Origin: Actinotalea endophytica
GTDB taxonomy: Bacteria; Actinomycetota; Actinomycetes; Actinomycetales; Cellulomonadaceae
Assembly (NCBI RefSeq): GCF_025717005.1
Contig: NZ_JAOVZU010000011.1
Location: forward strand, 70,826-117,340
Reading direction: 5' to 3'
Length of the DNA: 46,515 nt
The notes below the pieces were generated by a model, which searched no databases, was not told the DNA's origin, and worked only from the letters and a program-made list of their open reading frames with translations. The first letter of the stretch is position 1, and each line of letters begins with the position of its first letter. Below, one piece after another: positions 37,304 through 46,451 of the stretch. The translations under genes and the position numbers were made by a program.

Positions 37304-38221
37304 ATGGCCGGCGACCCGGACGGGCTGCTGGTGGTCGACAAGCCGGCGGGCTGGACCAGCCATGACGTCGTGGCTCGTGCCAGACGGCTCCTGGGCACCC
37401 GGAAGGTCGGGCACGCGGGCACGCTCGACCCGATGGCGACCGGCGTGCTGGTGCTCGGTGTCGGCCGGGCGACCAGGTTGCTCACGTACCTCGTCGGCGC
37501 AGACAAGGAGTACCTCGCGACGATCCGGCTCGGCCAGACCACCGTCACCGACGATGCCGAGGGCGAGGTGGCGCAGGCCCAAGGCGTGGACCGGATCGAC
37601 CCGGACGAGCTGGCCCGCGCGGTCGCGACGCTGACCGGGCCGATCGACCAGGTGCCCAGCGCCGTGAGCGCGATCAAGGTCGACGGGCGCCGCGCCTATG
37701 CCAGGGTCCGGGCGGGCGAGGACGTGCAGCTCGCTGCGCGCCCGGTCACCGTGCACGCCTTCGAGGTGGGCCCGCCGCGCGCCGTGACGGCCGCGGACGG
37801 CACGCGGCTCGCGGACGTGGACGCCCGCGTGGTGTGCTCGTCCGGGACGTACGTGCGTGCGCTGGCGCGGGACCTCGGTGCGTCGCTCGGTGTCGGGGGC
37901 CACCTGACCGCGCTGCGGCGCACCCGCGTCGGCGGCTACGGGCTCGACGGCGCCGTCGACCTGGCCGCCGCGGTCGCGGGCAGCGAAGCGCCCCGCCTGC
38001 TGTCGCTCGCGGACGCGGCGCGCGCGACGTTCCCCGCGCGCGAGCTGGACGCCGACGAGGCCGTGGAGCTGTCGTTCGGGCGGTCGCTGCCGCCGTCGGA
38101 CGGCACGGCGGGCACGCGGGAGGCGCCGGTCGCCGCGTACGCGCCGGACGGCGCGCTGGTGGCGCTGCTGGCGCGTGAGCGGGGCAGGGACCGACCGGTC
38201 CTGGTGGTCGCGCCGGCCTGA
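37304..38221 (+). CDS. truB: tRNA pseudouridine-55 synthase TruB
   Basis: Makes pseudouridine 55 in the T loop of tRNAs. 305 residues: GLLVVDKPAGWTSHDVVARAR (N-terminal signature, about 6-26), the catalytic Asp in KVGHAGTLDPMATGVL, VPSAVSAIKVDGRRAYARVR and CSSGTYVRALARDLG. A C-terminal domain of actinobacterial length follows. ATG start with GGAG about 12 bases upstream. rbfA ends 28 bases earlier, so cotranscription with it is likely. Confidence 0.96.
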   Translation: MAGDPDGLLVVDKPAGWTSHDVVARARRLLGTRKVGHAGTLDPMATGVLVLGVGRATRLLTYLVGADKEYLATIRLGQTTVTDDAEGEVAQAQGVDRIDPDELARAVATLTGPIDQVPSAVSAIKVDGRRAYARVRAGEDVQLAARPVTVHAFEVGPPRAVTAADGTRLADVDARVVCSSGTYVRALARDLGASLGVGGHLTALRRTRVGGYGLDGAVDLAAAVAGSEAPRLLSLADAARATFPARELDADEAVELSFGRSLPPSDGTAGTREAPVAAYAPDGALVALLARERGRDRPVLVVAPA

Positions 38222-38270
38222 GCCCACCCGTCCCGCGGGCCCCGACCGGTTCGGACCTGGGACCTGGGCG

Positions 38271-38279
38271 TGGCAGTCT
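38271..38279 (+). promoter_or_regulatory. Candidate extended -10 of ribF
   Basis: TGG-CAGTCT, same form as before rplS, lepB and dxr, about 54 bases ahead of the ribF start. Confidence 0.4.
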
Positions 38280-38332
38280 TGTCCCCGCGGTGATCGTCGT
38301 GCCGCCGTGGGACCGAGGATCGAGGAGAGCGC

Positions 38333-39325
38333 GTGGAGCGGTGGACCGATCTGGCGCAGGTCCCTGCCCTGGACGGCTCGGTCGTGACGATCGGCAACTT
38401 CGACGGCGTGCACCGCGGTCACCGGTCGGTGCTCGGCGCCATGGTCGCGGACGCGCACAAGGTCCGCTCGACGTCGGTGGCAGTGACCTTCGACCCGCAC
38501 CCGGCCCAGGTGCACCGGCCGGAGAGCGCCCCGCCGCTCATCACGGGCCTGACGGACCGGCTCGAGCTCCTCGCCGAGACCGGCCTGGACGCGACCCTGG
38601 TCATCCACTACACGCCGCAGTTCGCCGCGCAGGAGCCCGAGGAGTTCGTCCGCCGCTACCTCGTCGACGGGCTGCACGCGACCGTCGTGGTGGTCGGCCG
38701 GGACGTGCGGTTCGGTCGCCGCAACTCCGGGGACCTGCGGACCATGGTCGAGCTCGGTGAGCGGTACGGGTTCACCGTGCAGGTGATCGAGGACGTGCAC
38801 GGCGGGCCGGACCCGTCGCGGCGCTGGTCGTCGACCTGGGTGCGCGAGCTGCTCACGGCCGGCGACGTGCGCGCCGCCGCGGAGATCCTCGGCCGCCCGC
38901 ACCGCGTGCGCGGCGTCGTGGTGCACGGCGACGCCCGCGGGCGGGAGCTGGGCTTCCCGACGGCGAACCTCGGCCCGGCGATGCAGGGCATGGTCCCGGC
39001 CGACGGCGTCTACGCCGGCTGGATGCGTCGGGTCGGCCATCCGGACGACGCACCGGACGGCTTCCTGCCGGTCGCGATCTCGATCGGCACCAACCCGACG
39101 TTCGACGGCGACTCGCGACGGGTCGAGGCGCACGTGCCGGACCGCACCGACCTCGAGCTGTACGGCGAGGAGGTCGTGCTCGAGTTCGTCGAGATGCTGC
39201 GGCCGACCGTGCGGTTCGAGTCGATCACCGAGCTCATCGACCAGATGCACGACGACGTCGAGCGCACGAACGCGCTCCTGGCCGGCGGGCCGCTGCGGGC
39301 GGGCAAGGCCGAACCCGGCTGGTGA
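38333..39325 (+). CDS. ribF: Bifunctional riboflavin kinase/FAD synthetase
   Basis: Makes FMN from riboflavin and FAD from FMN. 330 residues: the N-terminal nucleotidyltransferase domain has TIGNFDGVHRGHRSVLGAM and VTFDPHPAQVH (the G-x-FDG-x-H-x-GH form), and STWVRELLTAGDV near its end; the C-terminal kinase domain shows VHGDARGRELGFPTANLGP, ADGVYAGWM and ISIGTNPTFDG...VEAHVPD. GTG start with GAGGAGAG upstream. truB-ribF-rpsO-pnp order is conserved. Confidence 0.96.
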   Translation: MERWTDLAQVPALDGSVVTIGNFDGVHRGHRSVLGAMVADAHKVRSTSVAVTFDPHPAQVHRPESAPPLITGLTDRLELLAETGLDATLVIHYTPQFAAQEPEEFVRRYLVDGLHATVVVVGRDVRFGRRNSGDLRTMVELGERYGFTVQVIEDVHGGPDPSRRWSSTWVRELLTAGDVRAAAEILGRPHRVRGVVVHGDARGRELGFPTANLGPAMQGMVPADGVYAGWMRRVGHPDDAPDGFLPVAISIGTNPTFDGDSRRVEAHVPDRTDLELYGEEVVLEFVEMLRPTVRFESITELIDQMHDDVERTNALLAGGPLRAGKAEPGW

Positions 39326-39352
39326 GCCCCGCTCGGTCCGACCGATTGGGGC
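39326..39352 (+). terminator. Candidate terminator after ribF
   Basis: GCCCC (39326-39330) / GGGGC (39348-39352) enclosing CGGT / ACCG with three-base internal loops. It overlaps the -35 box of rpsO. Confidence 0.45.
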
Positions 39353-39375
39353 GGCGGCTCGCCTGCTGATAGGAT
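39346..39375 (+). promoter_or_regulatory. rpsO promoter
   Basis: TTGGGG (39346-39351) and TAGGAT (39370-39375) with an 18-base spacer, the best paired promoter in the window. It predicts a leader of about 80 bases containing a small CCGGG / CCCGG hairpin. Confidence 0.6.
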
Positions 39376-39463
39376 CACAGCCGCCGTGATTCCGGCCGCG
39401 GATCAACAGCGCCCGGGTGGACATGCCCCGGAGCACCGCGCAACGAACCCTGAAGGAGAACCA

Positions 39464-39733
39464 GTGCCCCTGGACGCCGCTACCAAGCAGCAGATCATGA
39501 CCGAGTACGCGACGTCGCCCGGCGACACGGGTTCGCCCGAGGTGCAGGTCGCGCTGCTCACCCAGCGCATCAAGGACCTCACCGAGCACCTCAAGGAGCA
39601 CAAGCACGACCACCACTCGCGTCGTGGGCTCCTGCTTCTCGTCGGTCAGCGTCGCCGACTGCTCGGTTACCTGCAGAAGGTCGACATCGACCGCTACCGC
39701 AGCCTCATCGAGCGTCTCGGTCTGCGCCGCTGA
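39464..39733 (+). CDS. rpsO: 30S ribosomal protein S15 (uS15)
   Basis: Primary binder of the central 16S domain. The 89-residue product fits exactly: [27 protein letters not shown] in two stretches, [29 protein letters not shown] and [13 protein letters not shown] chose GTG 39464 with AAGGAG six bases upstream over an in-frame start at 39386, which would add unrelated residues. A strong palindrome follows. Confidence 0.98.
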   Translation: MPLDAATKQQIMTEYATSPGDTGSPEVQVALLTQRIKDLTEHLKEHKHDHHSRRGLLLLVGQRRRLLGYLQKVDIDRYRSLIERLGLRR

Positions 39734-39738
39734 CCCAC

Positions 39739-39762
39739 TGCCCGGGCCCTAGGGCCCGGGCA
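39739..39762 (+). terminator. Perfect palindromic terminator after rpsO
   Basis: A 24-base perfect palindrome, arms TGCCCGGGCCC and GGGCCCGGGCA around TA, starting six bases after the stop. Symmetry means it could act on either strand, but no minus-strand gene converges here. Confidence 0.75.
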
Positions 39763-39782
39763 CGCTCATGTTCACCGCCCCC

Positions 39783-39842
39783 GACCGGTTGCCGGTCCTC
39801 GGTAGTGGCTCGCGGACAGGGCAGGTCCCGGTCCGCGGACCT
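39783..39842 (+). promoter_or_regulatory. Structured pnp leader
   Basis: Two hairpins, GACCGG-TTG-CCGGTC (39783-39797) and AGGTCC (39823-39828) with GGACCT (39837-39842), stand in the 154-base gap before pnp. Enteric PNPase controls its own leader after RNase III cutting; whether that holds here is unknown. Confidence 0.35.
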
Positions 39843-39887
39843 CGATCGAAGGCCGTCACCGACGGGGCTTCGTAGAGAGGGGCTCCC

Positions 39888-42122
39888 GTGGAGGGACCCG
39901 AGATCCAGTTCGCCGAGGCCGTCATCGACAACGGTCGCTTCGGCACCCGCACCGTCCGGTTCGAGACCGGGCGGATCGCCAAGCAGGCCGCCGGTGCGGC
40001 GGTCGCCTACCTGGACGGCGAGTCGATGCTGCTGTCCGCGACCACGGCCGGCAAGCACCCGAAGGACCAGTTCGACTTCTTCCCGCTGACCGTCGACGTC
40101 GAGGAGCGGATGTACGCCGCGGGCCGGATCCCCGGCTCGTTCTTCCGGCGTGAGGGCCGCCCGTCCACCGAGGCGATCCTGGCCTGCCGCCTGATCGACC
40201 GCCCGCTGCGCCCGCTGTTCGTCAAGGGCCTGCGCAACGAGGTCCAGGTCGTCATCACCGTCATGGCGCTGCACCCGGACGACGCGTACGACGTGGTCGC
40301 GATCAACGCCGCGTCGATGTCCACCCAGCTGTCCGGCCTGCCGTTCTCCGGCCCGGTCGGTGCCACCCGCATCGCGCTGATCGACGGCCAGTGGGTCGCG
40401 TTCCCGCGCTACTCCGAGCGTGAGCGTGCCACCTTCGACATGGTGGTCGCCGGTCGCATCGTCGGTGACGACGTCGCGATCGCGATGATCGAGGCCGAGG
40501 CCCCCGAGGGCGCCTGGAACCTGATCAAGCACGAGGGCGCCGTGGCGCCGTCGGAGGACAAGGTCGCCGAGGGGCTGGAGGCCGCCAAGCCGTTCATCCG
40601 CGCGCTGTGCGAGGCGCAGATCGAGCTGGCCGGCAAGGCCGCCAAGGAGACCCGCGAGTTCCCGACCTTCCCGGACTACCAGGAGGACTCGTACGCCGCG
40701 GTCGAGGCCGCTGCCGAGGGCCCGCTGGGCGAGGCGCTGTCCATCGCCGACAAGCAGGACCGCGAGAACCGCCTGGACGAGCTCAAGGCGCAGATCGTCG
40801 AGCAGCTCGCGGGCCAGTTCGAGGGCCGCGAGAAGGAGCTGTCGGCCGCCTACCGGGCCGTGCAGAAGAAGGTCATCCGTCGCCGGATCCTCACCGACGG
40901 CTTCCGGATCGACGGCCGTGGCCTGCGCGACATCCGGACGCTCTCGGCCGAGGTCGAGGTGCTCCCGCGGGTGCACGGCTCGGCGCTGTTCGAGCGCGGC
41001 GAGACCCAGATCCTGGGTGTCACCACGCTGAACATGCTCCGCATGGAGCAGCAGCTGGACACGCTGTCGCCGGAGACCCGCAAGCGCTACATGCACAACT
41101 ACAACTTCCCGCCCTACTCGACCGGTGAGACCGGCCGGGTGGGTTCGCCCAAGCGCCGCGAGATCGGTCACGGCGCGCTGGCCGAGCGGGCGCTGGTGCC
41201 GGTCCTGCCGAGCCGCGAGGAGTTCCCCTACGCGATCCGCCAGGTCTCCGAGGCCCTCGGCTCCAACGGCTCGACCTCGATGGGCTCGGTGTGCGCCTCG
41301 ACCCTGTCGATGCTGAACGCCGGTGTGCCGCTGCGCGCCCCGGTCGCCGGCATCGCGATGGGCCTGGTGTCCGACGTCGTCGACGGGCAGCCGCGGTACG
41401 CCGCCCTGACCGACATCCTCGGCGCCGAGGACGCGTTCGGCGACATGGACTTCAAGGTCGCCGGCACGCGCGAGTTCGTCACCGCGATCCAGCTGGACAC
41501 CAAGCTCGACGGCATCCCCGCCGAGGTCCTGGCCGGTGCGCTGACCCAGGCCCGCGAGGCGCGGCTGCACATCCTCGACGTGATGAACGAGGCGATCGAC
41601 GGTCCGGACGAGATGTCCCCGACCGCGCCGCGCGTCATCACGGTCAAGGTCCCGGTCGACAAGATCGGTGAGGTCATCGGCCCGAAGGGCAAGATGATCA
41701 ACCAGATCCAGGAGGAGACCGGCGCCGACATCACCATCGAGGACGACGGCACGGTCTACATCGGCGCGACCGACGGTCCGTCGGCCGAGGCCGCGCGGGC
41801 TCAGATCAACGCGATCGCGAACCCGCACATGCCCGAGGTCGGCGAGCGCTTCGTCGGCACCGTGGTGAAGACGACGTCGTTCGGCGCGTTCATCTCGCTC
41901 ACCCCCGGCAAGGACGGTCTGCTGCACATCTCGCAGATCCGCAAGCTGGTCGGCGGCAAGCGGGTGGAGAACGTCGAGGACGTCCTGGCGGTCGGTCAGA
42001 AGGTCCAGGTCGAGATCGGCGAGATCGACCCGCGCGGCAAGCTCTCGCTGCACGCGGTCGTCGAGGAGGACGGCGCGAAGCCGGCCGACGCGCCGGCCGA
42101 GACCGAGGGCGTCCAGGCCTGA
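39888..42122 (+). CDS. pnp: Polyribonucleotide nucleotidyltransferase (PNPase)
   Basis: Phosphorolytic 3'-5' exoribonuclease and guanosine-pentaphosphate synthase in actinobacteria. 744 residues: two RNase PH domains ([24 protein letters not shown] in two stretches; [21 protein letters not shown] and [13 protein letters not shown]), the helical linker, KH domain [19 protein letters not shown] and S1 domain [29 protein letters not shown] in two stretches. GTG start with AGAGGGG upstream. One base separates it from the peptidase gene. Confidence 0.97.
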   Translation: MEGPEIQFAEAVIDNGRFGTRTVRFETGRIAKQAAGAAVAYLDGESMLLSATTAGKHPKDQFDFFPLTVDVEERMYAAGRIPGSFFRREGRPSTEAILACRLIDRPLRPLFVKGLRNEVQVVITVMALHPDDAYDVVAINAASMSTQLSGLPFSGPVGATRIALIDGQWVAFPRYSERERATFDMVVAGRIVGDDVAIAMIEAEAPEGAWNLIKHEGAVAPSEDKVAEGLEAAKPFIRALCEAQIELAGKAAKETREFPTFPDYQEDSYAAVEAAAEGPLGEALSIADKQDRENRLDELKAQIVEQLAGQFEGREKELSAAYRAVQKKVIRRRILTDGFRIDGRGLRDIRTLSAEVEVLPRVHGSALFERGETQILGVTTLNMLRMEQQLDTLSPETRKRYMHNYNFPPYSTGETGRVGSPKRREIGHGALAERALVPVLPSREEFPYAIRQVSEALGSNGSTSMGSVCASTLSMLNAGVPLRAPVAGIAMGLVSDVVDGQPRYAALTDILGAEDAFGDMDFKVAGTREFVTAIQLDTKLDGIPAEVLAGALTQAREARLHILDVMNEAIDGPDEMSPTAPRVITVKVPVDKIGEVIGPKGKMINQIQEETGADITIEDDGTVYIGATDGPSAEAARAQINAIANPHMPEVGERFVGTVVKTTSFGAFISLTPGKDGLLHISQIRKLVGGKRVENVEDVLAVGQKVQVEIGEIDPRGKLSLHAVVEEDGAKPADAPAETEGVQA

Positions 42123-42123
42123 G

Positions 42124-43443
42124 GTGCCGCTCGCTCTCCCGCTGGAGCCCGGTCACGAGCTGACCGCCGGGCAGGACGGCGGCGCCCTGGTGCGCCGCTC
42201 CGTCCTGCCCGGCGGTGTCCGGGTCCTCACCGAGTCGATGCCGGGCCTTCGCTCGGCGACGATCGGTGCCTGGGTCGGGGTCGGCTCGCGCGACGAGCGC
42301 GACGGGCATCACGGCGCGACCCACTTCCTCGAGCACCTGCTGTTCAAGGGCACGGCTCGGCGCACCGCGATGGACATCGCCGAGGCGTTCGACGCCGTGG
42401 GTGGTGAGGCCAACGCGGCGACCGGCAAGGAGAGCACCTGCTACTACGCGCGGGTGCTCGACGCCGACCTGCCGATGGCCGTCGACGTGATCGGCGACAT
42501 GGTCACCTCGGCGCGCCTCGACCCCGACGAGCTCGAGGTCGAGCGCGGGGTGATCCTCGAAGAGCTCGCCATGAACGACGACGACCCGAGCGACGTCGCG
42601 CACGAGCAGTTCGCCGCGGCCGTGCTGGGTGACCACCCGCTGGGACGCCCGATCGGCGGCACGCCCGGCACCATCCGGGCGGTACCGCGCGACGCGGTCT
42701 GGGAGCACTACCGCGAGCACTACGGGCCTGCGGGCCTGGTGGTCACGGCGGCCGGCGGGGTGGACCACGACGCGCTCTGCGCGAGCGTCACCACGGTGCT
42801 GCAGGACGGCGGCTGGCCGCTCGACGACAGCACGGCACCCGTGGCCCGCCGGGTCGCCGGGTCCGCGTGGGTGCCCGACGCGGGCACCGAGGTCGTGGTC
42901 CGGCGCGCGACCGAGCAGGCCAACGTCATCGTCGGTGGCGTGGGTCTCACCGCGACCGACGACCGTCGCTACGTGATGTCGGTGCTCGGTGCCGTGCTGG
43001 GCGGCGGGATGTCGTCGCGACTGTTCCAGGAGATCCGGGAGCGCCGGGGACTGGCCTACGCGGTCTACTCGTTCTCCTCGAGCCATGCCGACACCGGCCT
43101 CTTCGGCCTGTACGCGGGCTGTGCCCCGGACAAGGTCGACCAGGTCGAGCAGCTCATGGTCGCCGAGTGGGAGCGCCTCGCCGACGAGTCGATCACGACG
43201 GCGGAGCTCGAGCGAAGCATCGGCCAGCTGTCCGGCGGACTCGTCCTCGGTATGGAGGACACCGGCTCGCGGATGAACCGGCTCGGCAAGGCCGAGCTGG
43301 TCCAGGGCGAGCTCGTCAGCCTCTCCGAGGCCCTCGAGCGGATCCGTGCGGTGACGGCCGACGACGTCCAGAAGCTCGCCGCCGAGCTCGCGTCCCGTCC
43401 CCGTTCCATCGTGCGGGTGGGGCCGTTCGGTGGCGGGGCGTAG
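42124..43443 (+). CDS. M16 family zinc metallopeptidase (PepR-like)
   Basis: 439-residue processing-protease-like M16B peptidase. The inverted zinc motif HFLEH occurs at about 65-69 (GATHFLEHLLFKGTARR), and the distal Glu lies in EVERGVILEELAMNDDDP. The C-terminal non-catalytic domain has SRLFQEIRERRGLAYAVYSF. The pnp-pepR-dapB order matches Mycobacterium. GTG start right after the pnp stop. Physiological substrate unknown. Confidence 0.94.
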   Translation: MPLALPLEPGHELTAGQDGGALVRRSVLPGGVRVLTESMPGLRSATIGAWVGVGSRDERDGHHGATHFLEHLLFKGTARRTAMDIAEAFDAVGGEANAATGKESTCYYARVLDADLPMAVDVIGDMVTSARLDPDELEVERGVILEELAMNDDDPSDVAHEQFAAAVLGDHPLGRPIGGTPGTIRAVPRDAVWEHYREHYGPAGLVVTAAGGVDHDALCASVTTVLQDGGWPLDDSTAPVARRVAGSAWVPDAGTEVVVRRATEQANVIVGGVGLTATDDRRYVMSVLGAVLGGGMSSRLFQEIRERRGLAYAVYSFSSSHADTGLFGLYAGCAPDKVDQVEQLMVAEWERLADESITTAELERSIGQLSGGLVLGMEDTGSRMNRLGKAELVQGELVSLSEALERIRAVTADDVQKLAAELASRPRSIVRVGPFGGGA

Positions 43444-43446
43444 GGT
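43441..43446 (+). promoter_or_regulatory. Candidate -10 of dapB (leaderless)
   Basis: TAGGGT, whose first three bases are the stop codon of the M16 gene, ends seven bases before GTG 43454. A GTGGGG 18 bases upstream may be its -35. Confidence 0.5.
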
Positions 43447-43453
43447 GCCGCCC

Positions 43454-44209
43454 GTGACCTCGTCGCCCGTGACCCGTGTGGCGGTGCTCGGCGCGGCCGG
43501 GCGGATGGGGCGCACGGTGTGCGCCGCCGTCGAGGAGGCCGAGGCCCTCCGGCTCGTCGCCCGTCTCGACGTCGGCGACGACGTCGCGTCGCTCGCGGGT
43601 GTGGCCGACGTGGCCGTGGACTTCACCGTGCCGTCGGCGACCGAGGCGAACGTGCACGCCCTGCTCGACGCGGGGGTGCATGCGGTGGTGGGCACCACCG
43701 GCTGGGACGAGGGCTCGCTGGGTCGGGTGCGTGAGCACGCGGCCGCGTACCCCGGGCTCGGCGTGCTCGTCGCACCCAACTTCGCGATCGGGGCCGTGCT
43801 CGCGATGGCGTTCGCGGCCAAGGCCGCGCCGTGGTTCGAGTCGGCGGAGGTCGTCGAGCTGCACCACCCGGACAAGGTCGACGCCCCGAGCGGGACTGCC
43901 CGGCACACCGCGGCGGGCATCGCGGCAGCTCGCGCTGCTGCCGGCATGCCGGGCATGCCGGATGCGACCGCGGCGGCGCTGGACGGCGCGCGCGGCGCCG
44001 ACGTCGACGGCGTGCGCGTGCACGCGGTCCGGCTGCGAGGCCTCGTCGCGCACGAGGAGATCCTGTTCGGCAACGCAGGGGAGCTGTTCACCATCCGACA
44101 CGACTCGCTCGACCGCGTCTCGTTCATGCCGGGTGTGGTGCATGCGGTGCGTACCGTGGCGTCCCGCCCCGGCCTGACGGTCGGGCTCGAGAGCTATCTG
44201 GACCTGTGA
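43454..44209 (+). CDS. dapB: 4-hydroxy-tetrahydrodipicolinate reductase
   Basis: Lysine and diaminopimelate pathway enzyme using NAD(P)H. 251 residues: nucleotide-binding RVAVLGAAGRMGRTV (about 8-22), VDFTVPSATEANV, VVGTTGWDE, the VAPNFAIGAVLAM segment and the catalytic HHPDKVDAPSGTARHTA. GTG 43454 is preferred over an in-frame ATG at 43430, which lies inside the M16 gene and lacks a ribosome binding site. Confidence 0.96.
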   Translation: MTSSPVTRVAVLGAAGRMGRTVCAAVEEAEALRLVARLDVGDDVASLAGVADVAVDFTVPSATEANVHALLDAGVHAVVGTTGWDEGSLGRVREHAAAYPGLGVLVAPNFAIGAVLAMAFAAKAAPWFESAEVVELHHPDKVDAPSGTARHTAAGIAAARAAAGMPGMPDATAAALDGARGADVDGVRVHAVRLRGLVAHEEILFGNAGELFTIRHDSLDRVSFMPGVVHAVRTVASRPGLTVGLESYLDL

Positions 44210-44219
44210 GGACGACGGC

Positions 44220-44672
44220 GTGAAGCGTGGCCTGGTCGCTGCGGTGGTGGTCACCGCCCTGCTGCTCATCTACCTCGTCGTGGCGTTCGGCCGCGGCGTC
44301 GCACTGCTCGGGTCCGGTGACCTGATCGGCGTGCTGCTGGGCGTGGCGGTGCTGGCGCTCCCGGTGCTCGGGATCGCGCTGCTGGGCCGCGAGTGGTGGC
44401 TCGCCCACGAGGTGCAGCAGATGGCCGACGAGCTCGCCGCGACCGGCGGCCTGGACGCCGACACCCTGCCCCGCACGGCGGGCGGCCGGATCGACCGCTC
44501 GGCCGCCGACGAGCAGTTCGAGGTGTCTCGGGCTGCGGTCGAGGCGGCCCCGGAGGACTGGGGTGCGTGGTTCCGCCTCGGCTTCGCCTACGACGCGGCC
44601 CGCGACCGGCGCCGCGCCCGCGAGGCGCTGCGCACCGCAGCGCGTCTGCACCGCTCGACCCGTACCGCCTGA
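44220..44672 (+). CDS. Small membrane protein with TPR-like C-terminus
   Basis: 150 residues: two transmembrane helices (about 4-24, LVAAVVVTALLLIYLVVAF, and 36-56, LIGVLLGVAVLALPVLGIAL), a linker, then one or two TPR-like helices (FEVSRAAVEAAPEDWGAWFRL, GFAYDAARDRRRAREALRTA). It likely anchors a protein-interaction module at the membrane. GTG start 10 bases after dapB, so cotranscribed. Function unknown. Confidence 0.82.
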   Translation: MKRGLVAAVVVTALLLIYLVVAFGRGVALLGSGDLIGVLLGVAVLALPVLGIALLGREWWLAHEVQQMADELAATGGLDADTLPRTAGGRIDRSAADEQFEVSRAAVEAAPEDWGAWFRLGFAYDAARDRRRAREALRTAARLHRSTRTA

Positions 44673-44685
44673 CCGCGGGAACCGC

Positions 44686-45294
44686 TCACAGCCAGCCGTT
44701 CTGCTCGGCGGTGAGCACGGCCTCCGCACGGTTGCCGGCCGCTGTCTTGCCGATCGCCGACGACAGGTGGTTGCGCACCGTGCCTTCGGACAGCACGAGC
44801 CGCCTGGCGATGGTCGCGACCGACGCCCCGTCCCGGGCGGCGCGCAGCACGTCGGTCTCGCGGGGTGTGAGCGGCGACTCGCCGGCCAGCAGCGAGTCGG
44901 TGGCCAGGGCCGGGTCGACCACCCGGAGCCCCTGGTGCACACGCCGGACCGCGTCCGCCAGGCGGGCGGCCGGGGTGTCCTTGACCACGAACCCCGCGGC
45001 GCCGGCCTGCAGAGCGCGCCGCAGGTAGCCCGGCCGCCCGAACGTCGTGACCATGAGCACCTTGGTCGTGGGCACGCGATCGCGCAGGGCGGCGGCGGCA
45101 CCGAGGCCGTCGAGCCCCGGCATCTCGACGTCGAGCAGGCAGACGTCGGGTCGATGCGTCAGGGCGGCCTCGACCACCTCGTCGCCACTGCCGACCTCGG
45201 CCACGACCTCGAGGTCGGGCTCGAGGCCGAGCAGCGCGGCGAGGGCTCCACGGACGAGTGCCTGGTCGTCCGCCAGCAGCAGCCGGATCGTCAT
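44686..45294 (-). CDS. NarL/LuxR-type response regulator
   Basis: 202 residues: receiver domain with acidic pair in LLLADDQALVRGAL (Asp9, Asp10), phospho-acceptor Asp55 in VCLLDVEMPGLDGLG and the Lys in AAGFVVKDTPAARL; C-terminal LuxR helix-turn-helix LTPRETDVLRAARDGASVATIARRL, LSEGTVRNHLSSAIGKT. ATG at 45294 overlaps the kinase stop by four bases, so kinase and regulator are a coupled pair. DNA targets are unknown; no dedicated transporter lies next to them in the window. Confidence 0.95.
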   Translation of the reverse strand: MTIRLLLADDQALVRGALAALLGLEPDLEVVAEVGSGDEVVEAALTHRPDVCLLDVEMPGLDGLGAAAALRDRVPTTKVLMVTTFGRPGYLRRALQAGAAGFVVKDTPAARLADAVRRVHQGLRVVDPALATDSLLAGESPLTPRETDVLRAARDGASVATIARRLVLSEGTVRNHLSSAIGKTAAGNRAEAVLTAEQNGWL

Positions 45295-46439
45295 CGCGCG
45301 GCTCCGCGGTCCGGCGCCGGGACGGTGACCAGGAGTGAGAAGCCGCGTGGCGCGACCGGCGACGTGACGACCTCCGCACCGGCCGCGGCCGCGCGCTCGC
45401 GCAGGCCGAGCAGGCCGTGGCCGAGGTCGTCGGGGCCGACTGGTCCGTGGCCGTCGTCGAGGACCTCCGCGGACGTCGGGCCGAGTCGCACCTCGCAGCG
45501 GCCGGCGCCGGAGTGCCGGATCACATTGGTGACTCCTTCGCGCACGGTCCAGGCGAAGAGCTCGCGCAGGTCGCTCTCGACGGTGTCCGTCGAGTTGGGC
45601 AGGTCGGCGGTGATCTCGGCGGCATCGAGGGCCGCGCGGGCTCGGGCGAGCTCGCCGGGCAGGGTCAGCTCCCGGTAGCCGGCGACGGCACGCCGGACGT
45701 CGGCCAGCGCGTCGCGGGACAGCCGCTCGAGCTCGAGCACCTCGGCCCTGGCGCGTTCCGGGTCCACGTCGATCAGCCGGCCCGCCAGCTCCGCCTTGAC
45801 CGTGATCACTGTGAGCGAGTGGCCGAGGATGTCGTGCAGGTCGCGTGCGAAGCGGTTGCGCTCCTCGGCGATCGCGAGGCGCTGGTTCTCCTCCTGCGCG
45901 GCGCGGAGGCGGGCGTTGCCGATGGCCATCTGACGGAAGCCGAAGGCCGCGAGCATCGCGGCCAGCGTGCCGAGCAGCAGACCGTTGTCCGGCTGCCAGC
46001 CGGGCACGACGAAGCCGGTCGCGTACCAGAGCGCGGCGTTCACGGCGCCGAACGCCAGCGCCCGACGACCCGGCAGCGTCATGACGAGCATCACGCCGAC
46101 GTACACGGCGGTGGTGTCCGCGACCTGGCCGAGGAGGAGGCAGCCGAGCACCGCGAGCGCGAGCGCAACGCTCACACCGACCACGGCGACCGCGGGTCGC
46201 GGCACGAACCAGCCGCCGGCGAGCCGCCTGCGACGCAGCAGGATGAAGTACCCGATGTACCAGGCACCGAAAGCGAGGGTCACCACGAACCCGGCGAGGC
46301 CCTGGGCGGTGTCCCGCCGGTCCCAGGCCGCCGCGAGCGGCTCGCCGAGGAACACCGTCCACAGCAGGAGCCACAGCACGCCGAACCGCGCGAAGGCGGG
46401 CCGGCGCGCGGCCCACGGGGGTGCGACGGCCCAGGGCAC
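45291..46439 (-). CDS. Histidine kinase (HisKA_3 / NarX-type family)
   Basis: 382 residues: about five or six hydrophobic helices (15-165) with no large extracellular sensor, then HisKA_3 dimerisation helix EERNRFARDLHDILGHSLTVI with phospho-acceptor His202, and an HATPase domain with N-box REGVTNVIRHSGAG and G-box DDGHGPVGPDDLGHGLLGLRERA. The GTG at 46439 has no ribosome binding site, and the contig turns into poly-G 12 bases upstream, so the true start could lie off the contig. Signal unknown. Confidence 0.88.
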   Translation of the reverse strand: MPWAVAPPWAARRPAFARFGVLWLLLWTVFLGEPLAAAWDRRDTAQGLAGFVVTLAFGAWYIGYFILLRRRRLAGGWFVPRPAVAVVGVSVALALAVLGCLLLGQVADTTAVYVGVMLVMTLPGRRALAFGAVNAALWYATGFVVPGWQPDNGLLLGTLAAMLAAFGFRQMAIGNARLRAAQEENQRLAIAEERNRFARDLHDILGHSLTVITVKAELAGRLIDVDPERARAEVLELERLSRDALADVRRAVAGYRELTLPGELARARAALDAAEITADLPNSTDTVESDLRELFAWTVREGVTNVIRHSGAGRCEVRLGPTSAEVLDDGHGPVGPDDLGHGLLGLRERAAAAGAEVVTSPVAPRGFSLLVTVPAPDRGAAR

Positions 46440-46451
46440 AGCCGGTTCGGG

